Below, piece after piece: positions 36,595 through 46,561 of a stretch of DNA of 64,000 nt. Location: the NCBI GenBank assembly GCA_947623455.1, contig OX392545.1, positions 20,744,001-20,808,000 of the forward strand. The letters are read 5' to 3'. Numbering within the stretch: the first letter of the stretch is position 1; each line of letters opens with the position of its first letter. The notes beneath the pieces were generated by a model, which saw nothing but the letters and a program-made list of their open reading frames with translations, did no database searches and was not told where the DNA came from. The DNA comes from Mimachlamys varia. Its lineage: Eukaryota; Mollusca; Bivalvia; Pectinida; Pectinidae. Position numbers and translations under genes: made by a program.

Positions 36595-36754
36595 TTAAGC
36601 AATGAATGTTTTAGCAAATGTTGTTACAGTCCTAAAACACACATTGCTATTGATGACAAACTAAATAAAGCCCGGTAGGGCTTTATGTAAGTTTGTTAGC
36701 GATACCAATGTGTGTTATAGGACTGTAACAATATTCGCTAAAATGGTCATTACT
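36595..36754. repeat. Foldback element, about 80-nt arms
   Basis: Arms share TGTTACAGTCCTA(A/T)AACACA, CATTG and ATAAAGCCC with their reverse complements; the centre is CCCGGTAGGGC. Arms are roughly 85 percent identical. Non-coding, MITE-like. Confidence 0.8.
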
Positions 36755-37614
36755 TATATTTACATTTTGATAGAATAATTGTGCTTTATTCAGTTTCTTC
36801 GGACCGATTTTGAACAGCAAATCAAGTGAAGACAACAATGAAATTGATGACGTCACAATAGCAACTGCTGTTATAGTCGGAGGCACTGGGTGTTATAGGC
36901 GTATGGCAGCAACTGTCTCTTAGCATTGTGTCAATCGGAAATTACAGAGAAAATGTAAATATACTTTTATGAAAGGCATTTTTACTGGTAATGTTCATAC
37001 AGTGGGTTGCAGCGCAAATGTAAATATACCACTTTCAGTAACGCCTAAAAACTCAAACTTTACTTATAGTTGACACTTCCCGTAGTAGAAATTAATACAG
37101 ACAAACGGCGAATATATAAAGACTTTTGTACATCAAAAGGAAGGATAAAACCACAATATATTAAGGGTTTTCGTTGTGAATGGCTTAAAATTCGTAAAAA
37201 TGGACAACAACGAATAACAAAACCGAAAGTACGTGGACAGATTTAAGGAATATCTTTTCATTTACAAACTGAAAGATAATTTACTGTTCTCTGTTAGCAC
37301 AACCTGTCCAAACTTGCCTTCAAACGTTTAAAGCTATCGTTTGAAACAAGGCGACTGCAGCGAAATATAAATTAAAATTAATCTCAATAAACATTGAATA
37401 TCTCTAATAGAGTAAACATATCTCCATTAATAAAAATAACTGGAGCAAAATATAAAACATAAAAATAATATCTCTCAATATCCGCTGAAAATCACAGTTA
37501 GAAGATACAAATCCATTAACTTCAAAATGCGACAGATGTTCATATAGGAATTGATAATTTTAGAAATCTCAACATAAAAATGTGTTGCATTCACTACATT
37601 GTACAGCTACTGAG
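36755..37614. other. Intergenic, nothing recognised
   Basis: AT-rich; one TGACGTCACAATAG motif near 36848 resembles others in palindromic elements of this window. No gene supported. Confidence 0.5.
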
Positions 37615-37785
37615 TCCCAAAGTTGTCGTGACGTCATGCTCCGAGTCTCTAGCTATCGTAACGTCACGTTCTGAGTCCTTAGCTGTCGTGACGTCACGTT
37701 CTGAGTATCCAGCTGTCATGACGTCACGTTCCGAGTCTCCCGTTGTCGTGACGTCACGTTCTTAGTCCCCCGCTGTCACGATATT
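37615..37785. repeat. 30-bp repeat carrying CRE palindromes
   Basis: Five to six units of GTCGTGACGTCACGTTCYGA plus GTCYCYAGCT. Four units hold a perfect TGACGTCA (first at 37629-37636) and one holds TAACGTCA. TGACGTCA is the CREB/ATF full site. The array lies downstream of the small two-exon gene and overlaps the end of a 57-codon frame on the same strand. Confidence 0.85.
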
Positions 37786-37949
37786 GGTGTAATCATTCTG
37801 CTTTCAACTTCCTTCTTAAGAAAGGCGTCCAACCTCGCGGACCTGTGTTCCCGGCCAGTCAGCAGAAATATGAGATATACCTCTAATATAATCATGGTAA
37901 CCAGGAACACACCCATCCTCCTCTGTGACTGATTGCACTCCAGCGCCAT
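37776..37949 (-). CDS. Possible small membrane protein ORF
   Basis: A 57-codon minus-strand frame starting in a favourable context (GAAGATGG). It reads MALECNQSQRRMGV, then a hydrophobic stretch FLVTMIILEVYLIFLLTG, then a basic tail with LDAFLKKEVESR. It begins 57 bp beyond the stop codon of the two-exon gene, so it is either in that gene's 3' UTR, a second cistron, or an alternatively spliced exon. No family recognised. The hydrophobic segment and codon-like composition are the only support. Confidence 0.3.
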   Translation of the reverse strand: MALECNQSQRRMGVFLVTMIILEVYLIFLLTGREHRSARLDAFLKKEVESRMITPIS

Positions 37950-38006
37950 CTTCAGGCAGATCCGATCACGTCCTTGGGTAGTCTATTCACTTTTCCAAGT
38001 AGTTGC

Positions 38007-38208
38007 TTATGGTCCTTCGGTAAAGATTAAACCAAGAACTGCAGCGACACCTGTTGGTAATATTTGTATAAATCGGAGGGCAATATCGATACCAGATGTT
38101 CTGCCATTCAAGACCGACAACTCTTTTAAGAAGTTCTGCGGCCTGTTTCGTAGTTCAGTCTTAGGTGGAGGGCTGTAGAAATCGTCAGCGTAAGGTGTTC
38201 CGTAGACT
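38007..38208 (-). CDS. Uncharacterised small protein, exon 2
   Basis: A minus-strand exon with a strong TTTTTCTCTCAG acceptor and an open frame of 66 codons ending in TAA. It reads VYGTPYADDFYSPPPKTELR, continues with LKELSVLNGRTSGID, and ends in a hydrophobic stretch ALRFIQILPTGVAAVLGLIF followed by TEGP. The acceptor phase (one base to complete a codon) fits exactly the two bases left by the exon at 43154-43278. The product would be 108 residues with one C-terminal membrane-like segment. I do not recognise the family. The opposite strand also holds an 81-codon frame (37933-38178), which I consider its shadow. Confidence 0.55.
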
Positions 38209-40716
38209 CTGAGAGAAAAAAAATCATTGGCTATTATGAATCGTATCGACTCATAAGTCTATTACAGAATATCAACATGCCCCAGGTTCTAGTTTTAGTT
38301 CAGAATATTGTAAGATTACAAAAAACATATTAATAAAATCCATTAGATATCTATTAATTCCCAAAATGCTATTAAGATTTTAATTTTCTTTCTTTTATGA
38401 TTTGATTCTAGAATAACGGAAAAAAACTAATACACAAATAGTGCGAAATGATATCAAACCGAAACTTATATCATCACTAATGACGATATAAGCAGTGATG
38501 ATATAAGTTTTATCAAGTTGACATTTTCTGATTTTCAATGGTAAAAATGTAGTAAATGAATTTATTTGATAAAAGAAAATGTTTTTTTTTTCTACTTCAG
38601 TACCCCTCTTTCCCAAAATATGTTACAAGAAACATCTATTTTTGTCCGGCCCTAAAACAAAGAACTCTCTAATTAGGAGATGAGAAAAGGGTGAATAGAA
38701 GGAGAGACTGAAGAAGGCTGAAAATCATATTGTAATATGTAATTATGATTGTTTTTTCTCCGTTTCTTATTTCTTCTATTTTATTCCCCCGGCGAGGTTT
38801 TCATCACTTTATAGAATACTACTGAAAGGAATTGAATGAAACTTAACACTATTGTTTCTGTACACATTATGAGAGGCGGTGCATAGGAGCATTTTGATTT
38901 TTGATTAGTCTACGACTGGTCAGTGGCGGCCTCTGATTAATAGAAGTTTAGAAATTGACCCATTTTGTCCAATTTCGTAAGTAGGGGAATAACGTCAATG
39001 TGAACATTACTGCTTTTCCCATTGTCGAATCGGACTTAATGGACGTCAATTTTGCAGCTTTTGATTGGTCGAAACTCACATATCAACCAATTTCGTTTAA
39101 ATTTGGTATGTAGATGTTCAACCACCTGCCGCCGGGGTTCTCCCAAACTGTACTAAACACGTGTATTTGATAGTAAAACGCGAAGTAAATCACTCACGTG
39201 ATCAAACTTCATTCATGCGATTGACTGAACAGGAAAATGCATTTCGGGAGAAATTTTGTCACATTGTTTTCTTTTTACTTCCAAATATAGTGATCTCCCC
39301 GACCTGTTAAATAGTATTGAACCAAATTGCCGTCTTATACTTGTCTCTGATGATTCAAATATAAGAAATTGAGCAATTTACTTCTTCAATGGTGCCAAAT
39401 TCCACACAATAATACTTGTTTTATTGAGTTATCTCCCCTGAAATTATATTAAATAAGATCATTTACATCTTTTAAACGACTATCATCCATTTAAAGTTCA
39501 ATGAAAAGCCCTGATAGCCTTCTCGGTGGTGCTAATATATACGTTACCTATCAGTTGTTTTAGAACGGGACGGGAGAAAGGTTGACGAACCATAAAAGAC
39601 CTAGCTACACTTGTAGTAGCACGCCTTAAGTACCTTAAATTATAATGGAACATTTAAAGTATGTCAAATATTTCTATAACATTTTTGATAACGACAACCA
39701 GAAAGTGATGGGACATGCATAACTTAAAAAACAAATAGGAGATAAATCGCGGAAGCTGGGAAGATGTAAATAAACATATTCATGTATAATTACTTTGTTT
39801 TAAATATCGTACACACACAAAAAAAAGGAACAATTTTCTCATCAGTCACAGAAAGAATCTGTTGACTTATTGTTCTGCCAGTAATGTTAATTATGGTTTT
39901 AATTTAGCATTAGACATATATAATCAATAGTATCAAGTGAAGACAGACTAATACCATTGAACTGTTAAATTGTTTCGATGTTTGAAAATATTGACCAAAA
40001 ATGCGCTTTCTTAAATTTTGTTTTTGTTTTTGTTTGGTTTAGGATTGAGTGTCTGATCGATTTCATAAAAAGTGTTTGCTGTGCTATGAATAAATAAAAA
40101 AGGCATGGTATTTCAGCATTATTTGTTTAAGCCGGCCTTGAAGTGTATAAATAACTATACACGACTATAGTTTACAAATTGAACAAAACGCTGCGGTCCG
40201 GTGAACTGTTCTGTCAGGGTTGTTTATGGATTCCAAATATTTTTTACACTCAGCCAAACTATATGTGTGGAACAAGAGGTTACATGTGTATGATATATAT
40301 GTATATTTATATATTGTTTTATGGCCTCTCATTTACTCAATGCTTATTTAGATTATATTCACATGAGTATATAAGTATGCAGTCTAAGCTGTCGGACCAT
40401 AACGTGACGTCATTTTGACGCCATGTTGATCTACGTTACGCCAATGCTTTGCATGTCGCCTCAAATAGCTTTACGTTAAACATTAAGCTGATTGTGATTT
40501 CAAAAATCTTTTCAAGTATTTATTTTAACACACAAAGACAAAACCCGTTATAATCTAGAAATAAACACATTATTTTGTATAAGATTAATATCTGAAATGT
40601 AAATGTAACCATTACACGTCTGTCATATTGTATTTATTGCCAATATGAATGCAATATGTATTCCAGATCAATAATCATGACGCGTCATCTATTTATCTGG
40701 CATCCGGAATGCATTT
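38209..40716. other. Intron of the small gene, unassigned
   Basis: AT-rich. A short inverted pair (ACTTATATCATCAC / GTGATGATATAAGT, 38463-38508) is visible. Around 40385-40655 there is sequence related in part to 58612-58870 (a palindromic ATTGTATTTATTG box and, inverted, a GGCGCCAAAATGACGTCA-like box). No exon supported. Confidence 0.45.
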
Positions 40717-40892
40717 ATTTAAGGATTAGCCTTTGATTTTGTTTAGTTTATGAGATCATAAATCCAATGGAGCACGAGGTAAATTGCGTTTCCAATGGAG
40801 CACGAGGTAAATTGCGTTTACGCAATTTACCTCGTGCTCCATTGGATTTATGATCTCATAAACTAAACAAAATCAAAGGTTAATCCTTAAAT
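40717..40892. repeat. Near-perfect 72-bp palindrome
   Basis: Arms 40717-40788 and 40821-40892 are reverse complements with a single mismatch. They run from ATTTAAGGATTA through TTTATGAGATCATAAATCC to ACGAGGTAAATTGCG. The left side carries an extra tandem copy of the inner CCAATGGAGCACGAGGTAAA segment, which forms the loop. Confidence 0.9.
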
Positions 40893-42125
40893 ATTTACAG
40901 TATTTTTCTGTAAATGGGTCATAACTTTTCTGTTCAATTTAGCCCTATCTGCGGACATATATTTCATTTCAAAACTTACAAACGTGAAAACGGTTCAGTA
41001 AATGTAACAGCATGAAGTTTGCACAAGCCGTAGCTAGCCCCGCCCATGTCAATTGTTAATGACGTTATACAATTGTGATTCGAACGGGATAATTTGCATA
41101 GCTCCGCCCACATGTATTGTTGTCGACGTCATAGAATTTTTGCACGTTCTCAAGTATAGTTATCGGAAAATAACTCTAGTTTGCAGTGTAATGGTTATCG
41201 AGTGAATATCAGTGTAGACTGTAAATATTAATAGATAATATTATATACAACATTTTTAGAATTTAATACTCATTTGCAAATATTGTTCACACTTACTGGT
41301 ATTGTACTTTACATGTGGAGTGCTAGGCTATGTGATAAAAGAGCACACGTATTCACAAGACACACACAACAGTATATCATTTCTAAATCATACAGATATG
41401 TGTATTGACACTACAAAGTCTTCTATGAGTTATCTCCCTTGATTGTTCAGGAGGCTGGTACCGTCTTTGTTTACCTTGACAATATTATTTATAATATTAC
41501 GTGTCATACTCACCGTTATCTGAGCTCTACACATTCCAAACGTCTCATGTATGTCCATCTGTGTTTCCAAGGAACGTACGAGGTCAGCAGGAATGTCTTG
41601 TTACGGTACCAACGCCATGCTACTGTAACCATCGATCGATACAGCAGCAGAAATTAACGCGAATAGTTCTCATAGCTTGAAAACGTCATTGTTGCTGTAT
41701 ATAACGACCACATTATTTATTGTTACTTCAATTAAAATCGTTCAGGAAAATCGATATTAACAAATCACATGTAGACCATCTGCCAGCCCGTGACATATCG
41801 ATCTGGGTTCCCTAGCCAGCCAGCCTCGACAAACAGAGGATAACCACTGAATGATTTAGGTAACCATTTCGGCAGGGATGGGATCGATAATTGACAGGAA
41901 GCTGCTTTAGTATCTCAAGAAAAATCAATAGCGAAATAGACTTGCACTTGTCCCTGAAAAAAACTGATTCAATTAAAACAAAAAAAAGTGATAGGTATAT
42001 TCTTTTATCGAAAATATACACCAGACTATTTGACCACTTTTAAACACCTTTATTTGTCTGTCACTACATGTAGTATATTTTTATAATAACCTTTTATTCT
42101 ACTTCAGTTAACAATAATATTTATT
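40893..42125. other. Intron, weak exon candidate only
   Basis: Contains an internal duplication around CCGCCCAYGT (41040-41140). A minus-strand candidate at 41514-41558 reads MDIHETFGMCRAQIT and stops at a good GTGAGT donor, but its phase does not join the exon at 38208 and no partner was found. Nothing else recognised. Confidence 0.4.
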
Positions 42126-42360
42126 TGGTGGTCGGGTGGTGCACTTGCCTTTCACCAAGGCGGCCAGGGTTCGATTCCCGATCGGACGTAAAAAGGTATG
42201 GGGTCACCTGCCCGACCACGTCGGTTTTCTCCGGGTACTCCGGTTTCCTCCCACAATAAGACCACTCGCGCGCTAACATCTGGGCCAACAAGAGTGATTA
42301 ATATAAGTGGTATAACTTGTTTCATAATTGTTGTAAAATAAATAAAGTTTATATTTATTA
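42126..42360 (+). repeat. tRNA-derived SINE
   Basis: The head GGTGGTCGGGTGGTGCACTT and a B-box GGTTCGATTCC at 42168-42178 resemble RNA polymerase III promoter elements of a tRNA gene. The body contains TTCTCCGGGTACTCCGG and TTTCCTCCCACA, and the tail GTAAAATAAATAAAGTTTAT. A head-less copy lies at 51919-52087 on the minus strand. It lacks a foldable tRNA cloverleaf throughout, so it is a SINE and not a tRNA gene. Confidence 0.8.
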
Positions 42361-42990
42361 ATATTTATTCAACTTTTGACGATATCATTTTGGCACTTTT
42401 ACCGTCTATTTCTTATTTTTTACTTAGTGTGGGAAATAAATTCGGGGTTCTCGATCTGAAAAAAATGTAAACTAACTGTAGATTCGCTCAGTAGGTATTG
42501 TAAACGCTTTTCTGAGATTTGGTAACTAAGGGGCAGATAGCCTTGGAAAGATAACCATTTATTTGTCTGTACTGTCGTTATTACTTCAGCGATCATGTAA
42601 AAATTTCTTACTATATAACATATATACTGCTAACGTTAGTACTATTATCTTATATCAGCGACCCGGGCCAATATAGGCATTTTTTTCGCTAAGCAGGCCG
42701 GAAACAGTCAGCTTGCTGAGCGGGCCGAATACACCGCACAGCCCCGTTCCGCGACTTCATATGACGTTCATGACGTCACAACAATCGAGAATGGATTGAA
42801 GGACATAGTTCATGTTGAAATGGGCGAGGAAGTTCCGGTCTCTCTTGTCAAGAATACTAGAGCTTGATTAACTAATAGAAAGAGAAAAACACATGAACGA
42901 AGACGCCGATGTAGAGGATCAGGTGAATGATTCCTAATTTTGTGTCAATGGTATGAATCATTTTAAGATGTAATCTAAATCAGTAGAATC
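42361..42990. other. Intronic/intergenic, nothing recognised
   Basis: A GC-richer patch at 42660-42790 contains GACCCGGGCC, a GCGGGCCGAATAC segment and TGACGTCACAACA. No domain or splice-bounded exon seen. Confidence 0.4.
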
Positions 42991-43570
42991 TAGTAGGGAA
43001 TGTTCGGAGTCAGGCACAGTCGTCCGCCACCATAGCACCACCTAGCGCACATATGTGTACACTTAAAACTTAGTCTCCGTGGGTAGTATAAAAGACGTTC
43101 ATACAGGAGTACCACTTTTTAAACTTATAGTTAATAGTAAAATCGATATTAACCTCTGAATGCCCGTCCTAAGCTGTACCTCCCCATTAAACAGAAGTCT
43201 TTTCCCGTCATGGATGTTGGGCACCGGGAATTCCCTAGCAACGGACATTGACTTCCGAACACCTGTGATCACACTCATCACCGATTCAATACTCCATTCA
43301 ATTCAATTACAATACTTGTAAAATCAGTAATACTAGCCATTTATGCCAACAATACTCTATTTACACTTGATATCATTTAACAAACATATAGCGTGTGTTC
43401 TAGTTGGATTTAAGGTCGTAATGTTGATACTTCTGAATATAGATCAATTACGGAAAATCCTTGACGTCAAGGTACCACCCTGGACAAGGTGGTGCTGTAG
43501 GGTGGTGCTATAGGATTATATAGGCGGAAGACTGTGCCAGACTGCCCACATTCCCTACTACTAAAATCAA
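42991..43570. repeat. Inverted repeats flanking small-gene exon 1
   Basis: Left arm 42991-43042 (TAGTAGGGAATG ... GGCACAGTC ... TAGCACCACC) is matched in reverse complement by 43508-43570 (GGTGGTGCTA ... GACTGTGCC ... CATTCCCTACTA). The enclosed 580-bp segment contains the first coding exon of the small gene (43154-43278). It may be a transposon that captured or donated an exon, or a local inverted duplication. Confidence 0.6.
43154..43278 (-). CDS. Uncharacterised small protein, exon 1
   Basis: Minus-strand exon of 125 nt from ATG to an AG/GTTAAT donor. It reads MSVITGVRKSMSVAREFPVP, then NIHDGKRLLFNGEVQLRTGI, ending in two bases of an arginine codon that is completed by the acceptor exon at 38208. 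The phase match and the protein-like composition in AT-rich surroundings support it; the donor (GTTAAT) is weaker than the others in this window. The N-terminus is basic and Ser-rich, so a mitochondrial presequence is possible, but I cannot assign a family. It lies inside the inverted repeats at 42991-43570. Confidence 0.5.
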
Positions 43571-43684
43571 CGTCCAGACAATAACAAAACAATGAACAAG
43601 AAGGCGACATCAACCAAAACACGGATCATCATGAAGCGTAATAAATATTAAAGTATATGATAAAGTTGGGCGTTCGACTTCGGG

Positions 43685-44540
43685 CAGATATTGGGATCTC
43701 GGGTTGATACAGGGTCTGATACGGAAATGGCCATCGGGCCGATATCGGTATCTCGGGTTGATACAGGGTCTGATATGGAAATGGCTCTCGGGCCGATATC
43801 GGGATCACGGTTGGATACAGGGTCTGATACAGAAATGGCCCTCGGGCCGATATCGGGATCTCGGGTTGATACAGGGTCTGATATGGAAATGGCCCTCGGG
43901 CCGATATCGGGATCTCGGGTTGATACAGGGTCTGATATGGAAATGGCCCTCGGGTCGATATCGGGATCTCGGGTTGATACAGGGTCTGATACAGAAATGG
44001 CCCTCAGGCCGATATCGGGATCTTGGGTTGATACAGGGTCTGATACAGAAATGGCCCTCGGGCCGATATCGGGATCTCGGGTTGATACAGGGTCTGATAT
44101 AGAAATGGCCCTCGGGCCGATATTGGGATCTCGGGTTGATACAGGGTCTGATACGGAAATGGCCCTCGGGCCGATATCGGTATCTCGGGTTGATACAGGG
44201 TCTGATATGGAAATAGCCCTCGGGCCGATATCGGGATCACGGGTGGATACAGGGTCTGATACAGAAATGGCCCTCGGGCCGATATCGGGATCTTGGGTTG
44301 ATACAGGGTCTGATATGGAAATGGCCCTCGGGCCGATATCGGGATCACGGGTGGATACAGGGTCTGATACGGAAATGGCCCCCGGGCCGATATCGGGATA
44401 TCGGGTGGATACAGGGTCTGATACGGAAATGGCCCTCGGGCCGATATCGGGATCTCGGGTTGATACAGGGTCTGATATAGAAATGGCCCTCGGGCCGATA
44501 TCGGAATCTCGGGTTGATACAGGGTCTGATATGGAAATGC
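43685..44540. repeat. 54-bp minisatellite, about 16 units
   Basis: Units GATATCGGGATCTCGGGTTG, ATACAGGGTCTGATATGGAA, ATGGCCCTCGGGCC. At 18 codons per unit, frames of 295 (plus) and 313 (minus) codons stay open across it, each beginning and ending in unique flanks. Variable sites change amino acids freely on the plus frame (ATG/ACG/ACA/ATA) and mainly swap Ile and Val or synonymous Ser codons on the minus. Coding is not excluded but is unsupported. Confidence 0.9.
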
Positions 44541-44565
44541 CCAATGTAATATTCTTTATATATAT

Positions 44566-44662
44566 CACGTTACAATAGTGGTATTTCACGCGTGTAATAC
44601 TATATTTATGACATGGCCGTATTATATGATTGAACGGATCAGTTATGTGATCAATGATTTAT
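44566..44662 (+). repeat. Dispersed repeat, copy 2 of 2
   Basis: Same-orientation match to 18837-18922 (ACAATAGTGGTATT, CGCGTGTAATACTAT, GACATGGCCGTAT). Confidence 0.65.
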
Positions 44663-45167
44663 ACTTTGTAAATTATGTTTAAATTAACTTAAATCATAAG
44701 TTACCACGTTGTTTTTTTTCTGAGCCAGATGTTTCAACTTGATGTATTTCAGAGGAACGAATGTAATCGCGTGCGTTTTATCTGCCTTACATTCCAGGGG
44801 AACTATATCTGCTGAATGTTATGACATTCATAATCATTACAATATGTTTTCAATGTGGTATTTTAAATTGAAATCGATATTGGTAAAGCTTTAAATCCGA
44901 AGGATTTGTTGAACATCCTGGTCCGTATCACAAGCCACATAATCTGTTTAGAGATTATTATATGATCATTTTGATATCACACCCCTTATCAGCCCGATAG
45001 TCCTGAAATCAGCCAGAGGGAGGAAGGAGTTAAGAACGGTATTGGCTCGTTGCTAAGGCCCTGTAACCAAGGATAATAATTAGTGAACCGCTTTGAGACG
45101 GCCTTTAATATCGTGATAAAGCGGTATGTTTAAAAATTAACTTGGATCGGGTTTTTTTTATCTATTA
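44663..45167. other. Intergenic, nothing recognised
   Basis: AT-rich flank of a TIR element; no exon or repeat supported. Confidence 0.5.
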
Positions 45168-46561
45168 AGGCCATACCAATTTGATTTATTGTTCGTCGGG
45201 TTTACCGCTCCTATTTTGGAAAAATAAAATAAAAATAAAAGTACAATATTACCGCTCTAATTTTAAGGTCAATGAAAAATGACGAATCCGGATATATTTT
45301 ACAATGGTTCAAAATTGAGAAAGTGCCTTTTCAAATCATTTGAGTGTTTGAAACGAAGTTAATAAGCGTTTTTTGGCAACAACACGAGGGAAATGCGCCA
45401 CGAGGCTTTTTCACTTTTTAAGAAAACTGGGAATGTGTCAAAATGGTTTTCTTATCGTGTTGGTCACTACATAATCTGGTCGCCATAATGTATTGCAAAT
45501 TACCGCAATAGGTGGTTTATCGTTCCAAGATTTCTTGATCAAACAAACCAAACACGGAACTCAAGCGGTCTCACTAAAAAGCGACTTTAAGCGTCAACAG
45601 AAAATATTTTTAAAAATCATGAATTAAGTAAGCGACATCAGAAGATATGCTGTTAATTCAAATGTACGATTATAATAACACCTCTATATTGAATTTCAAA
45701 TCGATACTCTTCCCAAGCAATCGACCCAATTTGGCAAACATCATTGTCATTTCATCAGTCTTATTTTAATAGAATAGGCCTACTGTTGATAGTTAAAAAA
45801 CGTGTATGTTATTAATATTTTGAAATATTTATGTAAGTAATACATGTACCATTCGAACTCTCTTCCAGATGCCGCAGTTGATCACATAGTCACCATTAGT
45901 CAAAACATTTAAATAATGGACATATTTATATATGTGACGTCAGCTTAATATAAACTGATATTATTATTTATGATTTGGATATTTTGTACACAAATAATGC
46001 TTGTGTCCATTCTTATTATTATTATTGTAACCCAAAAGTTATGTCAGCAAAACACCTAGTGCCTTACATCTAGCCTTCAGGGTTTGTTTTATAGCGGTAC
46101 ATGTTATACATATATTTTGTCATCATTAATTTATACCAATTCGATAAAATATGCATTCTGCATGAACAGAAGCATCTTAATACCTACAAGATAAAAATGG
46201 TGTTGCTTAAAGGTGTTATCTGCGGCTTTGGTTCAAGCACTAAACTTGAATGAATGACCTTTGGTCTTCTATTAGAAGGTAATTTAAGAAAACTTTTCTC
46301 TCAATTGCTATTTTATTGCACAGCTTCATACAAGTAGTTTGTACCATGGAAATGATTAAAAAAACCGCTTCAACAATTTAAAAACGTGTACTATTTGGTG
46401 ATACATTATATTGATAGTCTGAAATTTAGTCTTTTGAAAACTACCGCTCGCTCGAAATTTCAAGGAATTCAATTTTTTGTAAAAACAAAATAATTGCGCC
46501 CGCTCGCTCCAATTTTGAAATCTCATTTTCCGACGAACAATAAATCAAATTGGTATGGCCT
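45168..46561. mobile_element. 1.4-kb non-autonomous TIR element
   Basis: Ends AGGCCATACCAATTTGATTT and AAATCAAATTGGTATGGCCT are perfect inverted repeats, continuing through ATTGTTCGTCGG. Subterminal CGCTCGCTCGAAATTTC / TAATATTACCGCTC motifs follow. The interior has no open frame of note. I recognise this terminus as common in bivalve DNA. Clear target duplication was not found. Confidence 0.75.

Noticed and set aside
37933..38178. 81-codon plus-strand frame
   Set aside because: Shadow of the better supported minus-strand exon at 38007-38208, which has a strong acceptor and a phase-matched partner.
42126..42190. A tRNA gene
   Set aside because: The A/B-box-like head does not fold into a full cloverleaf and continues into a SINE body and A-rich tail shared with another copy.
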